Origin: an uncultured Clostridia bacterium | GTDB taxonomy: Bacteria > Bacillota > Clostridia > Oscillospirales > Oscillospiraceae | Direction: 5' to 3' | Length of the DNA: 32,248 nucleotides | Assembly: GCA_945877515.1 (NCBI GenBank) | Contig: CAMCSE010000018.1 | Coordinates: forward strand, 1-32,248 | Shown: in pieces, positions 18,655 through 27,183 of the stretch | Layout: every line of letters begins with the position of its first letter | How positions within the stretch are numbered: the stretch's first letter is position 1 | Program-made: the position numbers and the translations under genes | The notes under the pieces: model-generated | Database searches by the model: none | Seen by the model: only the letters and a program-made list of their open reading frames with translations | Told to the model about the DNA's origin: nothing

Positions 18655-19865
18655 CGTGACGTCTCCTTTCCATGGGTGCGGTCAAGCATGGTCTTGGGCG
18701 GCACCGTCTCCTTCGCCGCCACACAGGTATGGGGGCCCAACACGGCAATGCCCCAGCTGTCAGGATCAGCCGCCTCCTCCGGCGGCCCGCCTACCACAGC
18801 CTTCGGCCCGATATGGCACTTTTCCCCCACAATGGCGTAGGACACCTTGGCACCGTCCTCGATCACGGCGCCGGGCATCACCACGGAGTAGGAGACCTGC
18901 GCACGCTCTCCCACCCGGCAGCCTGTGGACATGACGCTGTTCTTCACCTCGCCCAGGATCTCGCAGCCCCGGGCCACGGCGCTGTTGCCCACATCGGAAT
19001 ACTCCCCCACATAGGTAGGCGGGCAGATGGCGGTGCGGCCGTGAATGGGCCAGCGCTCATCCAGCAGGTTCAGTCCCGAACCGGGCGTCAGCATATCCAT
19101 ATTGGCGTCCCATAGGCTGTCCAGCGTGCCTACATCCTTCCAGTAGCCCTCAAACCGATAGGCCACCATTTTCTCCCCGGCATTCAGCATGGCGGGAATG
19201 ATGTCCTTGCCGAAGTCGTTGCTGGAAGCCTCATTGGCTTCGTCCGCCATCAGGTACGAGCGCAGCTTGGACCATGTAAAGATGTAGATGCCCATTGAGG
19301 CCAGATTGCTTTTCGGTTCTTTGGGCTTTTCGGCAAACTCCGTGATGTTGCCGTCGCTATCCACGTTCATGATGCCGAAACGGCTGGCTTCGGACCAGGG
19401 CACTTCCATTACGGAGATGGTGCAGGCCGCGCCCGCCTCCTTGTGGCGGCGCAGCATGTCGGAATAGTCCATTTTATAGATGTGGTCACCGGACAATACC
19501 GCCACATACTCCGGATCGTACAGATCCACAAAACCGATGTTCTGATAGATGGCGTTGGCTGTGCCCTTGTACCACACCGCGCCGGTGGCGCTCTGATAGG
19601 GCGGCAGGATGTGGACGCCGCCGTTGACGCGGTCCAGTTCCCACGGCTGGCCGTTGCCGATATAATTGTTCAGCTCCAGCGGCCGGTACTGGGTCAGCAC
19701 GCCCACTGTGTCGATGCCGGAGTTGGCACAGTTGGACAGGGGAAAATCAATGATGCGGAACTTCCCGCCGAAGGGAACGGCAGGCTTTGCCATGTCGCCG
19801 GTCAGCACATGCAGGCGGCTTCCCTGTCCGCCGGCCAGCAGCATGGCGATACACTCTTTCTTCAT
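18651..19865 (-). CDS. glgC: Glucose-1-phosphate adenylyltransferase (ADP-glucose pyrophosphorylase)
   Basis: This 404-residue enzyme catalyses the committed step of glycogen synthesis, making ADP-glucose and pyrophosphate. The N-terminal catalytic motifs are intact: [13 protein letters not shown] (about 11-23), [20 protein letters not shown] (27-46) and GTANAIYQN near residue 100. The expected [10 protein letters not shown] segment follows at about 125-134. The C-terminal beta-helix bears hexapeptide repeats. The ATG at 19865 is preceded by AGGAGG. It lies between glgB and glgD, coupled to the latter by a 4-base overlap. Confidence 0.97.
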   Translation of the reverse strand: MKKECIAMLLAGGQGSRLHVLTGDMAKPAVPFGGKFRIIDFPLSNCANSGIDTVGVLTQYRPLELNNYIGNGQPWELDRVNGGVHILPPYQSATGAVWYKGTANAIYQNIGFVDLYDPEYVAVLSGDHIYKMDYSDMLRRHKEAGAACTISVMEVPWSEASRFGIMNVDSDGNITEFAEKPKEPKSNLASMGIYIFTWSKLRSYLMADEANEASSNDFGKDIIPAMLNAGEKMVAYRFEGYWKDVGTLDSLWDANMDMLTPGSGLNLLDERWPIHGRTAICPPTYVGEYSDVGNSAVARGCEILGEVKNSVMSTGCRVGERAQVSYSVVMPGAVIEDGAKVSYAIVGEKCHIGPKAVVGGPPEEAADPDSWGIAVLGPHTCVAAKETVPPKTMLDRTHGKETSR

Positions 19866-19902
19866 GTGACTGCACCTCCTGATTTCCGGGGAACGGAGCG
19901 TT

Positions 19903-21771
19903 TCAGCGCCCGCCCATTTGTTTGGTCAATCTTCCTTTGCCCTGTAAGATCACAGCACCCAACGGCGGGACACGCACCGCAATGGACTGCGCCTGCTGAT
20001 GGGAGGGAATCCATTCTGTCACAATGGGTTCGGGGTTGGTAACGCCGCTGCCGCCCCACTGGGTATCGTCGGTGTTGAATACCTCTTCATACCGCGCCTT
20101 GGGCGGCACGCCGAAACGATACTGCTCCAGCACCATGGGAGAGAAGTTGACCACCGCGATCAGCGACTTCCCATCCCGGCCGGTACGGCGGAACACCAGC
20201 ACATTGTTGTGGTTGTCGTCGGCCACCAGCCACTGGAAGCCGTCCCAGTCCCGGTCATTCTCCCACAATGCCTTGTGGGACTTGTAGAACCGGTTCAGCG
20301 CCCGGATGCATTCGTGGGTCCGGCGGCAGTCATCCTCCTGCTCCAGCAGATACCAGTCCAGCTGTCCCCGGAAGTTCCACTCGTGCCACTGGGCCAGTTC
20401 CGTTCCCATGAACGTCAGCACTTTGCCGGGATGGCACAGCATATAGGCGTAGAAGCTTCTGACGCCGGCCAATTGCTGCCATTTGTCGCCGGGCATCTTG
20501 CCCCGCAGCGACCCTTTCATATGCACCACCTCGTCGTGGGACACCGGCAGCACGAAATTTTCCGAAAACGCGTACACCATGGAGAAGGTCACGTCACGAT
20601 GGTGATGCTGGCGGAAGAAGGGATCCATCTTCAGATAGTGGCACACGTCGTTCATCCAGCCCATGTTCCACTTGAGGTTGAAGCCAAGGCCGCCCTCCTC
20701 CGGCGGGTACGTCACCATTGGCCACGCGGTGGACTCCTCTGCCACCATCAGGGCTGCGCCGTTAATGGCAAAGACGGTGCGGTTCAACTGCCGCAGAAAT
20801 TCGATGGCTTCCAGATTCTCCTTGCCGCCGTACCGGTTGGGCCGCCACTGCTGGCGGTCATAATCCAGATACAGCATGGAGGCCACCGCGTCCACCCGAA
20901 GTCCGTCGATGTGATACTCCCGCAGCCAATAGGCGGCAGAGGACAGCAAAAAGCTGCACACCTCCGGCTTTCCGAAGTCAAAGACCCGGGTGCCCCAGCT
21001 CTCATGCTCCCATTTCAGGGGATCGCTGTACTCGTAGAGACACGATCCGTCAAAGCTGATCAGGCCGTGGCTGTCCTTACAGAAATGGGCAGGTACCCAG
21101 TCCAGGATCACACCGATCCCGGCCCGGTGCAGCCGGTCTACCAGATACATAAAATCATGGGGCGTACCATAGCGGCTGGTGGGGGCAAAATACCCCACAC
21201 ACTGATAGCCCCAGCTGTCATCCAGCGGATATTCCGTCACCGGCAGCAGCTCCACATAATTATACCCCATGTCCCGGACGTATTTGGCCAGCTGATCCGC
21301 CATATCGCGGTAGTTCAGCACCTCGCCGTTTTCCGCAAACCGCCATGAGCCCAGATGCACCTCGTAGATGTTCACATACCCCTCGGCGGGATGGGTTCCC
21401 TCCCGGCGCTGCTGCCATTTCTCATCGTGCCATTTGTAGCCGCCGATGTCAAACAGCTTGCTGTTGGTAGCCGGCCGGGTCTCCTGATGAAAGCCGTAGG
21501 GATCGGTTTTCCAGACCTCCTGCCCGTCCTGCCGGGTCACAATATACTGATAGGCGTCGAACTGCTTGGTATTTTCCACCGTCAGCTCCCACACGCCGTC
21601 CTCCAGCCGGTGCATATTCCAGCGCTGCCAGCCGTTGAAATCACCGACCAACGCCACACAGCGGGCCTGTGGTGCCCATACCCGGAACACCCAGCCGCCG
21701 GGTACGGGATGCGCGCCAAAGTATTCATACGCCCTGTCCCACACGCCGCTGGACAGTCGATCACGGCTCAT
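19903..21771 (-). CDS. glgB: 1,4-alpha-glucan branching enzyme
   Basis: This 622-residue GH13 enzyme introduces alpha-1,6 branches into glycogen. It starts with a CBM48-like domain (VFRVWAPQA, then LVGDFNGW, about 29-47), then the (beta/alpha)8 barrel with the four GH13 regions: DWVPAHF (I), [10 protein letters not shown] with the nucleophile Asp (II), MVAEEST with the acid Glu (III) and [10 protein letters not shown] (IV). The C-terminal beta domain is complete. I chose the ATG at 21771, with AGGAGG 8 bases upstream; a GTG at 21780 sits on that ribosome site. It is the first gene of the glycogen operon, directly behind the promoter at 21860-21888. Confidence 0.96.
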   Translation of the reverse strand: MSRDRLSSGVWDRAYEYFGAHPVPGGWVFRVWAPQARCVALVGDFNGWQRWNMHRLEDGVWELTVENTKQFDAYQYIVTRQDGQEVWKTDPYGFHQETRPATNSKLFDIGGYKWHDEKWQQRREGTHPAEGYVNIYEVHLGSWRFAENGEVLNYRDMADQLAKYVRDMGYNYVELLPVTEYPLDDSWGYQCVGYFAPTSRYGTPHDFMYLVDRLHRAGIGVILDWVPAHFCKDSHGLISFDGSCLYEYSDPLKWEHESWGTRVFDFGKPEVCSFLLSSAAYWLREYHIDGLRVDAVASMLYLDYDRQQWRPNRYGGKENLEAIEFLRQLNRTVFAINGAALMVAEESTAWPMVTYPPEEGGLGFNLKWNMGWMNDVCHYLKMDPFFRQHHHRDVTFSMVYAFSENFVLPVSHDEVVHMKGSLRGKMPGDKWQQLAGVRSFYAYMLCHPGKVLTFMGTELAQWHEWNFRGQLDWYLLEQEDDCRRTHECIRALNRFYKSHKALWENDRDWDGFQWLVADDNHNNVLVFRRTGRDGKSLIAVVNFSPMVLEQYRFGVPPKARYEEVFNTDDTQWGGSGVTNPEPIVTEWIPSHQQAQSIAVRVPPLGAVILQGKGRLTKQMGGR

Positions 21772-21859
21772 CTCCGGCACCTCCTGACTTATTGTATCAC
21801 GGTATCACGTCGTCTCTGTCAAAAGGGCGATCGCGTATCCTGTTGTATCGTATACCAAC

Positions 21860-21888
21860 ATTCTACCCCATTTTCATGCTATCGTCAA
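21860..21888 (-). promoter_or_regulatory. Sigma-A-type promoter of the glycogen operon
   Basis: On the minus strand TTGACG (plus 21883-21888) and TAGAAT (plus 21860-21865) are separated by 17 bases. The leader to the glgB ATG is about 83 bases. An imperfect palindrome (TGTTG...CCAACA, plus 21841-21860) sits at the start site and could be an operator. Confidence 0.8.
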
Positions 21889-21933
21889 CGCAAAATAGGT
21901 CTTATTGCAAAAGGCTATCAAAAAGCAGAGACA

Positions 21934-21970
21934 AATACCCCTGTCACTCCGGAGGAATGACAGGGGTATT
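21934..21970 (-). terminator. Terminator of the ABC transporter operon
   Basis: Arms of 13 bp (21934-21946 with 21958-21970) enclose a second 3-bp pairing with one mismatch. The hairpin begins 6 bases after the permease stop codon. The T run is short, so termination may be partial; the glycogen promoter lies just beyond. Confidence 0.75.
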
Positions 21971-21976
21971 ATGCGC

Positions 21977-23224
21977 TTATTCCCGGCGCAGGGCCTCGAT
22001 GGGGTTGAGCTTGGAGGCCTTCACGGCGGGCATCAGGCCGAACACCACGCCGATGACCATGGAGAAAGCCACCGCCACGGCGCAGGCCCCCACGCTGATG
22101 GCCACCGGTGTGCCCATCACGGAGCTGAGCATATAGGCAAGACCGATACCGCAGGCCACGCCCAGTATGCCGCCCAGACTGGTCAGCACTGCCGCCTCTG
22201 TCAAAAACTGCCAGAGAATGCGGCTCTGCTGGGCGCCGATGGCGATTTTCAGACCAATCTCGCGGGTGCGCTCGGTAACGGACACCAGCATGATGTTCAT
22301 GACGCCGATACCGCCCACCACCAGCGAAATGGCGGCGATCCAGAGCAGCTGCTTGTTGGTGGCTTCCGACAGGCTCTGCAGGTCGGCCGCCTGCTGCAGC
22401 AGATCCTTGGCCTGATACTTGACCTTCTCCGTGGCGATCACGTTCTCGTTGAGGTATTTGGCCACGTTGTTGCCGGCTTCGGTCATATCGTTGGTGGACG
22501 TGGCACGCACCGCCACCGTTGCCGGCTCATCATAGCGGTAAACGATAGGCCAGCAGGCATCCGGGATAATAAGGGTCCCGGAGGTATTGCCGGAGTACAT
22601 GTAGTAGTCGCTCAGGGAATTGATGACCGGCTCGGAGGCGGACTGTTGGCTCACCACGCCCACCACCACGAACGGCTCACCCTTGATCTCCACGGTGCCG
22701 CCGATGGGATTCAGGCCCTGAAACAGGCTCTGGGCCGTTTTGGCGTCGATCAGCGCCACCTTGCGGCAGGTCTGGAAATCACTGTCGATAAAGCCCCGGC
22801 CATAGTTGACCACATAACCCTCCACCGAAAGGAAATGGCTGTCGCCGCCGTAGACGCTGCCGTTGAAGGAGCTGTTGCCTACGTACACGCCGTCGGCCCA
22901 GCCGCGGAAATGGTACAGAGAGGACTCCTGCACCTTATCCAGCTTGTCGATCTCGTCGCGCATCTCCGGCGTGATCATGGATACGCCGTCCGGTACAGAG
23001 GTATAGGAGAAATCCATCTCGTTGTTGTCCTGCATCAGCATCACGTTCACCACGTTGTTACCCGCGCCGATCAGGTTCTGCTTGATCTGCTCGTTGGTGC
23101 CCTTGATGGTGGACACGATGGTGATGATGGCGGCGATGCCGATGATGATGCCCAGCATCGTCAGGAAGGAGCGCAGCTTGTGGCTCCACACGCCCTGAAA
23201 GGCAAGGTTGATATTTTCCAGCAT
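21977..23224 (-). CDS. ABC transporter permease, MacB/FtsX type
   Basis: This 415-residue membrane protein has the four-helix MacB/FtsX layout. TM1 lies at about 17-38, a large extracytoplasmic domain at about 40-280, and three helices at about 287-310, 335-360 and 373-398. The C-terminal region shows TERTREIGLKIAIGA, the coupling segment of the family, and ends with the usual NPIEALRRE. Type VII ABC systems of this kind do mechanotransmission rather than classic transport through the membrane, and act on peptides, antibiotics or envelope signals outside the cell. The ATG at 23224 has AAGGAGG upstream, 12 bases after the adaptor stop. It is the last gene of the operon. There is no fused ATPase; the ATPase is separate, as in Gram-positive systems. 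Confidence 0.93.
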   Translation of the reverse strand: MLENINLAFQGVWSHKLRSFLTMLGIIIGIAAIITIVSTIKGTNEQIKQNLIGAGNNVVNVMLMQDNNEMDFSYTSVPDGVSMITPEMRDEIDKLDKVQESSLYHFRGWADGVYVGNSSFNGSVYGGDSHFLSVEGYVVNYGRGFIDSDFQTCRKVALIDAKTAQSLFQGLNPIGGTVEIKGEPFVVVGVVSQQSASEPVINSLSDYYMYSGNTSGTLIIPDACWPIVYRYDEPATVAVRATSTNDMTEAGNNVAKYLNENVIATEKVKYQAKDLLQQAADLQSLSEATNKQLLWIAAISLVVGGIGVMNIMLVSVTERTREIGLKIAIGAQQSRILWQFLTEAAVLTSLGGILGVACGIGLAYMLSSVMGTPVAISVGACAVAVAFSMVIGVVFGLMPAVKASKLNPIEALRRE

Positions 23225-23236
23225 CCGCGCACCTCC

Positions 23237-24994
23237 TTACATACCGTTATAGAGCTTATCCGGCGTGGCCTCCGTGGTGCCCGCGCCCTCGGCCACATCA
23301 CGGCCATAGGGGAAGGCCACGAAATCATCCACTGTAAGGCCGCCGCGGATCTGGGTATAGCTGCCCCAGAGGTTGCGTCCTGTCTGCACCCAGCGCTTCT
23401 CCAGTTTCCCGTTTTCGCCCCGGGCCATCACATAGCTTTTGCCGTTTTCCGAGCGGATGAACATGCTCTCCAGATACATGGTGTTGCCGTCATCGCCGGC
23501 AGTGTTCTGATAGGACATTTCCACCCAGTCGCCCTCCTGCAGATTCGCCTCCTCAGAGACAAATACCTTGAAGGGATAGTAGGACACGTTGCTGTTGCCG
23601 TCGCTCCAGGAGTTGGCGTTGTCGGTGGGATAGTCGCTGATCTCCACGATCTCGCCCTCACAGCTGGCGCCGGTCATCCAGGAGTTGACCTGCACCGTCC
23701 CGCCAACGCTGACGGTTCCCAGTTCCAGCTCACTGAGCGCGCCGTCAATGTAGTAGCCGCCGCCGCCGGAGACCTCCACCACCGCCTCGCTGCCGGTAAA
23801 GTCCCCGCTGTTGGGGTCCCGGACCGCCTTGACGGTACCCTCCAGTTCACTGTAAACCGTATCGCTGCCGACTTCCTTCTTGACCTTTTCCAGATTCACC
23901 TTGGCCAGCTTGATGCTGGTGTCCATCTGGGCGATCTCCTTATTTTTGTCGCGGATCATTTTGATCAGTTCTTCCTTGGGATAGGATTCCTCCAGCAGCT
24001 TCTGCAGTTCCTCCAGTTCCTTCTGAAGTTCGCGGATCTCGTCAGTAGTGACTTCCGGATCCTGCCACTCGATACCAGGCAGATTCTCATAGTAATAGTT
24101 CAGCTTTTGCTCCGATGTCACAGGGGTATCCGTTGTCTGACCGCCTTCTCCTGTTTCAGTATCAGGCCCGTCGGCAGGCTCACTACCAGTATCGGCTCCT
24201 GTCCCGCTTTGCGTACCGGTGCCACTGCTGTCAGGCTCCGGCGTAATCGGTGAAACACTCTCCAACTCCAACCGCAGCGTAATATAGGCTACCGGCTGGT
24301 GCTGCGAACGGTTGTCCTTACGGATTACCAGCACCACATAGGCTTCCTCTGCATCTACCGGCAGCAGCTTGATCAGATTTTCCTCTGACAGGGAATCCTC
24401 GGTGTTCCAGTTAAAGTACAGTGGTTCCTCCTTGGAACCATTACCCTGCAAAGCCGTCGCTTTTCCCTCCACCGTCGTAATAGACGGAATTGGCACGGAG
24501 TTCGCATCGTACCACTGCTCCTGATTCTTCTTGATCAGTTCATCGATCTGCGCCGTCAGCTCATCAATGGCCGCCTGCAGTTCCTCCTGATTCTGGGCCA
24601 GCAGCAGCCGCTCCAGTTCCTTTTTGGCGGTCTCCTGCTGCAGCTGCTGGCGTTCATAGTCGATCTGCGCCCGCTCGATATCCAGCGCCGTCAGCGTGGT
24701 GTCATAGGACAGCAGCTTGTCGCCCTTTCTGACGGTCTGCCCCTCCTTGACGTAGACCTGCTTGACCTTCTGGGTATCCGAGAGGAATATTTTCTGCATC
24801 TGGTCGGTGGACACCATACCGCTGGTCTGGGAGGTATCACCCCAGTAATTGGTCATGCTGAAATCCGACACGGCGTATACGTCCACATTGCCCCGGCGGG
24901 CATTGCGGGCCAGCGTAAGGATTCCCCATACCACGCCGCAGGCTACTGCGACACCGCCGACAATCAGCAGCGCCCGCTTCATTGTTTTATTCAT
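23237..24994 (-). CDS. HlyD/MacA-type adaptor with large hairpin-tip insertion
   Basis: This 585-residue protein is an adaptor of the HlyD/MacA family. It has an N-terminal membrane anchor (about 6-28), a lipoyl-like half (about 60-97), a first coiled-coil helix (about 101-160), a second helix (about 315-375), the second lipoyl half from about 380, and beta-barrel and membrane-proximal parts to the end. Between the two helices is an insertion of about 155 residues: a folded-looking part (161-248) and a Thr/Gly/Pro/Asp-rich linker (249-293). The start is the ATG at 24994 behind GGAGGGGG; it overlaps the ATPase gene by 8 bases. Canonical adaptors have only a short turn here, which in diderms meets TolC. 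A monoderm cell has no TolC, so the insertion could meet another partner. Low sequence similarity among adaptors makes domain limits approximate. Confidence 0.88.
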   Translation of the reverse strand: MNKTMKRALLIVGGVAVACGVVWGILTLARNARRGNVDVYAVSDFSMTNYWGDTSQTSGMVSTDQMQKIFLSDTQKVKQVYVKEGQTVRKGDKLLSYDTTLTALDIERAQIDYERQQLQQETAKKELERLLLAQNQEELQAAIDELTAQIDELIKKNQEQWYDANSVPIPSITTVEGKATALQGNGSKEEPLYFNWNTEDSLSEENLIKLLPVDAEEAYVVLVIRKDNRSQHQPVAYITLRLELESVSPITPEPDSSGTGTQSGTGADTGSEPADGPDTETGEGGQTTDTPVTSEQKLNYYYENLPGIEWQDPEVTTDEIRELQKELEELQKLLEESYPKEELIKMIRDKNKEIAQMDTSIKLAKVNLEKVKKEVGSDTVYSELEGTVKAVRDPNSGDFTGSEAVVEVSGGGGYYIDGALSELELGTVSVGGTVQVNSWMTGASCEGEIVEISDYPTDNANSWSDGNSNVSYYPFKVFVSEEANLQEGDWVEMSYQNTAGDDGNTMYLESMFIRSENGKSYVMARGENGKLEKRWVQTGRNLWGSYTQIRGGLTVDDFVAFPYGRDVAEGAGTTEATPDKLYNGM

Positions 24995-25667
24995 CGCTTC
25001 CCCCTCCGCTGAGCACACCGTCCTTAATGGTCATAATGGTATCCGCATGGTGGGCGATCCCCTGGTCGTGGGTGATCATGATAATGGTGGAGCCGCTGTC
25101 GTGCAGCTGCTGGAACAGTTCCATCACCTGTGCGCCGCTGGCGCTGTCCAGTGCGCCGGTAGGCTCGTCAGCCAGCAGCAGCCGGGGCTTGCCCACGATG
25201 GCGCGGGCGATGGCCACACGCTGGCACTGGCCGCCGGACAGCTGATCGGGCCGGTGATCCAGCCGGTCGGCAAGGCCCACTGTTTCCAGCGCGGCCCGGG
25301 CCCGCTCCTGGCGCTCCGCCTTCTTCACTCCGCCGTACAGCAGGGGCAGCGCCACATTGTCCAGCGCCGTCAGCTTGGGCAGCAGATGGAAGGACTGGAA
25401 CACGAAGCCGATCTCCTTGTTCCGGACCTCCGCCAGCTCCTTGCCGGAGCATTTGGTGATCTCCCGCTCTCCCAGCAGATAGCTTCCGGAGGTGGGCACA
25501 TCCAGACAGCCGATCAGGTTCATCAGGGTGGTCTTTCCGCTTCCGGAAGGCCCCATAATGGCCAGATAATCCCCCTCGGACACGTCCAGATCCACGTTTT
25601 TCAGCACATGGGTCACGGTCTTGCCCATGGGATAGTCCTTGCAAATATCGCGCATCTGTAAAATCAT
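24987..25667 (-). CDS. ABC transporter ATP-binding protein, MacB/LolD type
   Basis: This 226-residue cytoplasmic ATPase powers the neighbouring permease. Walker A is GPSGSGKT (39-46), the Q-loop is in FVFQSFHLLP (88-97), the signature is LSGGQ (143-147), Walker B is LLLADEP (163-169) with the catalytic Glu, and the H-loop follows in MITHD. Length and the GCLDVPTSG segment fit the MacB/LolD/YtrE class. I chose the ATG at 25667 with GGAGGG 6 bases upstream; a TTG at 25673 lies within the preceding gene. It begins 2 bases after the lipoprotein adaptor gene and overlaps the next one by 8 bases, so the three are tightly coupled. Confidence 0.95.
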   Translation of the reverse strand: MILQMRDICKDYPMGKTVTHVLKNVDLDVSEGDYLAIMGPSGSGKTTLMNLIGCLDVPTSGSYLLGEREITKCSGKELAEVRNKEIGFVFQSFHLLPKLTALDNVALPLLYGGVKKAERQERARAALETVGLADRLDHRPDQLSGGQCQRVAIARAIVGKPRLLLADEPTGALDSASGAQVMELFQQLHDSGSTIIMITHDQGIAHHADTIMTIKDGVLSGGGSDE

Positions 25668-25669
25668 GC

Positions 25670-26959
25670 TCAACCCTCCGCAGCAGCGCTGTCATCCACA
25701 TCGGGCAGCACCGCGACGCCGTCCTCCGGCATATCCATACCGCTCATATCACCCATGTCGCCCATGTCGCCCATGTCGCCCATGTCGCCCATGTCCATGC
25801 CGGGATCAAAGGTGCCTTCATCATAGGTGACGCAGGCCATACCGGCCTTCAGCGTCTCGTCCGGAAAGGCGATGTAATCCTCGGCGGTGAGGCCGTCGGT
25901 CACCACATAGGTATCCATGTCGGCGTCATAGTCGCCCAGCGTCAGGCTGCGCTTTTCCAGCTTCCCCTTGCTGTTCTGGGCCCATACCCAGGGGGAGGAG
26001 TCCGCGTCATTGATATAGTAGGACGGCAGCTTTAAGGTATTGGCGTCCTGCTCTTCGCCCTGCCCGTAGTCCGGCTCGATGTACACATGCTGACCCAGCA
26101 GCAGCCCGTCGCTGCTGTCCAGTTCCACATAGAAGGGGTACTTGCTGGACGTTGTGGTATCGTCGCTGCCGCCGTCATAGTACCGATCCTGACTGCTCTG
26201 CTGCGCGTTTTCCCAGTCGATCAGCGAGATGGTGCCCTTCCAGGTCTGATCGCTGACACGGGAGCGGATGATCACGGAGGTGCCTTCGAACAGAGCGCCC
26301 GCGTTGTTCTCATTGACGTATCCCTTGACCCGGAAACCGCTGGTCTCCACGATGGTCATAAAGGGCAGCGGATTGCCCATCTGATCCGTACCGCCGTTCT
26401 CATTGATGCTCTTGATGCGGCCGTCCACCGGTGAGGTGACCGTCACATTGTTCAGGGCGTTCTGCAGCTTTTCCACGTCCTTGGCTTTCAGGGAGATCTT
26501 ATATTCCTTTTCCAGAATATCGGCGTTGGCCTGGCGGATCTCCAGTGCGTAATTCATCTGCTCATCCGAAGCCGCCCCATTCTTGTCCCGCTCCAACTGC
26601 TCCTTTTCCTCTTTCTTCATCTCCAGCTCGTTTTTCATCTGTTCCAGCTCCAGCTGCGCCATTTCCAGATCCAGCCGGGCCTGACTGGAGTCGTATGTAA
26701 ACAGAGCGTCTCCCTTCTTTACCTCCTGGTCCACCTTGACCTTGATGGCGTCCACAGTGGCGTTGTCGTTCTTCTTGATCTGCGTCTCACTTTGTGCCGT
26801 GACCATGCCGGCAAAACGATCCGTCAGCCCGGTGGAGCCAAGGCCGCAAATCATGGATACCGACTGCACCGACGCCTCGCCCTCCGCGGAAGTACCGCAG
26901 CCGGTGACCGCTGAGAGAAGCATCACGGCGGCCAGCGCCATAACAGCAAACTTTTTCAT
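25670..26959 (-). CDS. HlyD/MacA-type adaptor lipoprotein with Met/Asp-rich tail
   Basis: This 429-residue adaptor begins with a lipoprotein signal: hydrophobic residues 5-18, then VTGC with Cys21 as the lipidation site. It has the split lipoyl domain (about 60-95 and 175-200) and a short uninterrupted coiled-coil hairpin (about 95-170), then beta-barrel and proximal domains. The C-terminus carries a DMG repeat ending near MDMPEDG, encoded by 9-base tandem repeats. Met/Asp runs of this kind occur in some copper or silver handling proteins, but no metal role is proven here. It is the first gene of the operon, behind the promoter and operator at 27076-27129. The ATG at 26959 is preceded by AAGGAG. 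It differs strongly from the second adaptor two genes downstream, so they are not a recent duplication. Confidence 0.9.
   Translation of the reverse strand: MKKFAVMALAAVMLLSAVTGCGTSAEGEASVQSVSMICGLGSTGLTDRFAGMVTAQSETQIKKNDNATVDAIKVKVDQEVKKGDALFTYDSSQARLDLEMAQLELEQMKNELEMKKEEKEQLERDKNGAASDEQMNYALEIRQANADILEKEYKISLKAKDVEKLQNALNNVTVTSPVDGRIKSINENGGTDQMGNPLPFMTIVETSGFRVKGYVNENNAGALFEGTSVIIRSRVSDQTWKGTISLIDWENAQQSSQDRYYDGGSDDTTTSSKYPFYVELDSSDGLLLGQHVYIEPDYGQGEEQDANTLKLPSYYINDADSSPWVWAQNSKGKLEKRSLTLGDYDADMDTYVVTDGLTAEDYIAFPDETLKAGMACVTYDEGTFDPGMDMGDMGDMGDMGDMGDMSGMDMPEDGVAVLPDVDDSAAAEG
25752..25796 (-). repeat. Five 9-base tandem repeats in the adaptor tail
   Basis: CCCATGTCG is repeated five times at a period of exactly 9 bases (last unit CCCATGTCC), encoding Gly-Asp-Met units on the minus strand. 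Because the period is a multiple of three, copy-number change by slippage would lengthen or shorten the tail without a frameshift. Confidence 0.93.
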
Positions 26960-27075
26960 TCCGTTTCTCCTTGCACCATGAATTTTTGTCTTTTTCTCCG
27001 GTTCTTTTTGTCCATATAAATATAGACGCTTCCGCGGCAGAAAATGTTACCACCTGCGGTTTTATTTTCCAGCTA

Positions 27076-27100
27076 AGTGTATTAAGACAATTGGTACACT
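27076..27100. promoter_or_regulatory. YtrA-like operator AGTGTA-N13-TACACT
   Basis: A perfect 6-base inverted repeat with a 13-base spacer lies one base past the -10, covering the transcription start. The form AGTGTA-N13-TACACT is the operator I recall for the GntR-family repressor YtrA of Bacillus subtilis, which controls an ABC operon that includes MacB-like components and responds to cell-wall antibiotics. No ytrA-like gene is in the window. Confidence 0.7.
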
Positions 27101-27101
27101 C

Positions 27102-27129
27102 ATTATAGCAAAGCCATCCCGCTTGTCAA
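27102..27129 (-). promoter_or_regulatory. Strong promoter of the ABC transporter operon
   Basis: On the minus strand TTGACA (plus 27124-27129) and TATAAT (plus 27102-27107) match consensus at all 12 positions with a 16-base spacer. The leader to the ATG at 26959 is about 137 bases. A promoter this strong next to an operator suggests tight repression and high induced expression. Confidence 0.88.
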
Positions 27130-27144
27130 GTAGGTCCCTGTAGA

Positions 27145-27172
27145 AAAAGGACGTGCCGAGGCACGTCCTTTT
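27145..27172 (-). terminator. Terminator of murI-argS
   Basis: A perfect 13-bp stem (27145-27157 with 27160-27172) with a minimal GA loop lies 11 bases after the argS stop. On the minus strand it ends in CCTTTTTC, a usable T run. It insulates argS from the ABC operon promoter at 27102-27129. Confidence 0.9.
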
Positions 27173-27183
27173 GCACATTTCCG

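Noticed and set aside
21905-24253. A 782-residue plus-strand ORF opposite the ABC permease and adaptor genes
   Set aside because: It is antisense to two well-supported genes and is His/Ala-rich noise without a start signal.
25752-25796. A CRISPR-like array at the 9-base tandem repeats
   Set aside because: The units are contiguous, without spacers, and lie in frame inside a coding sequence.
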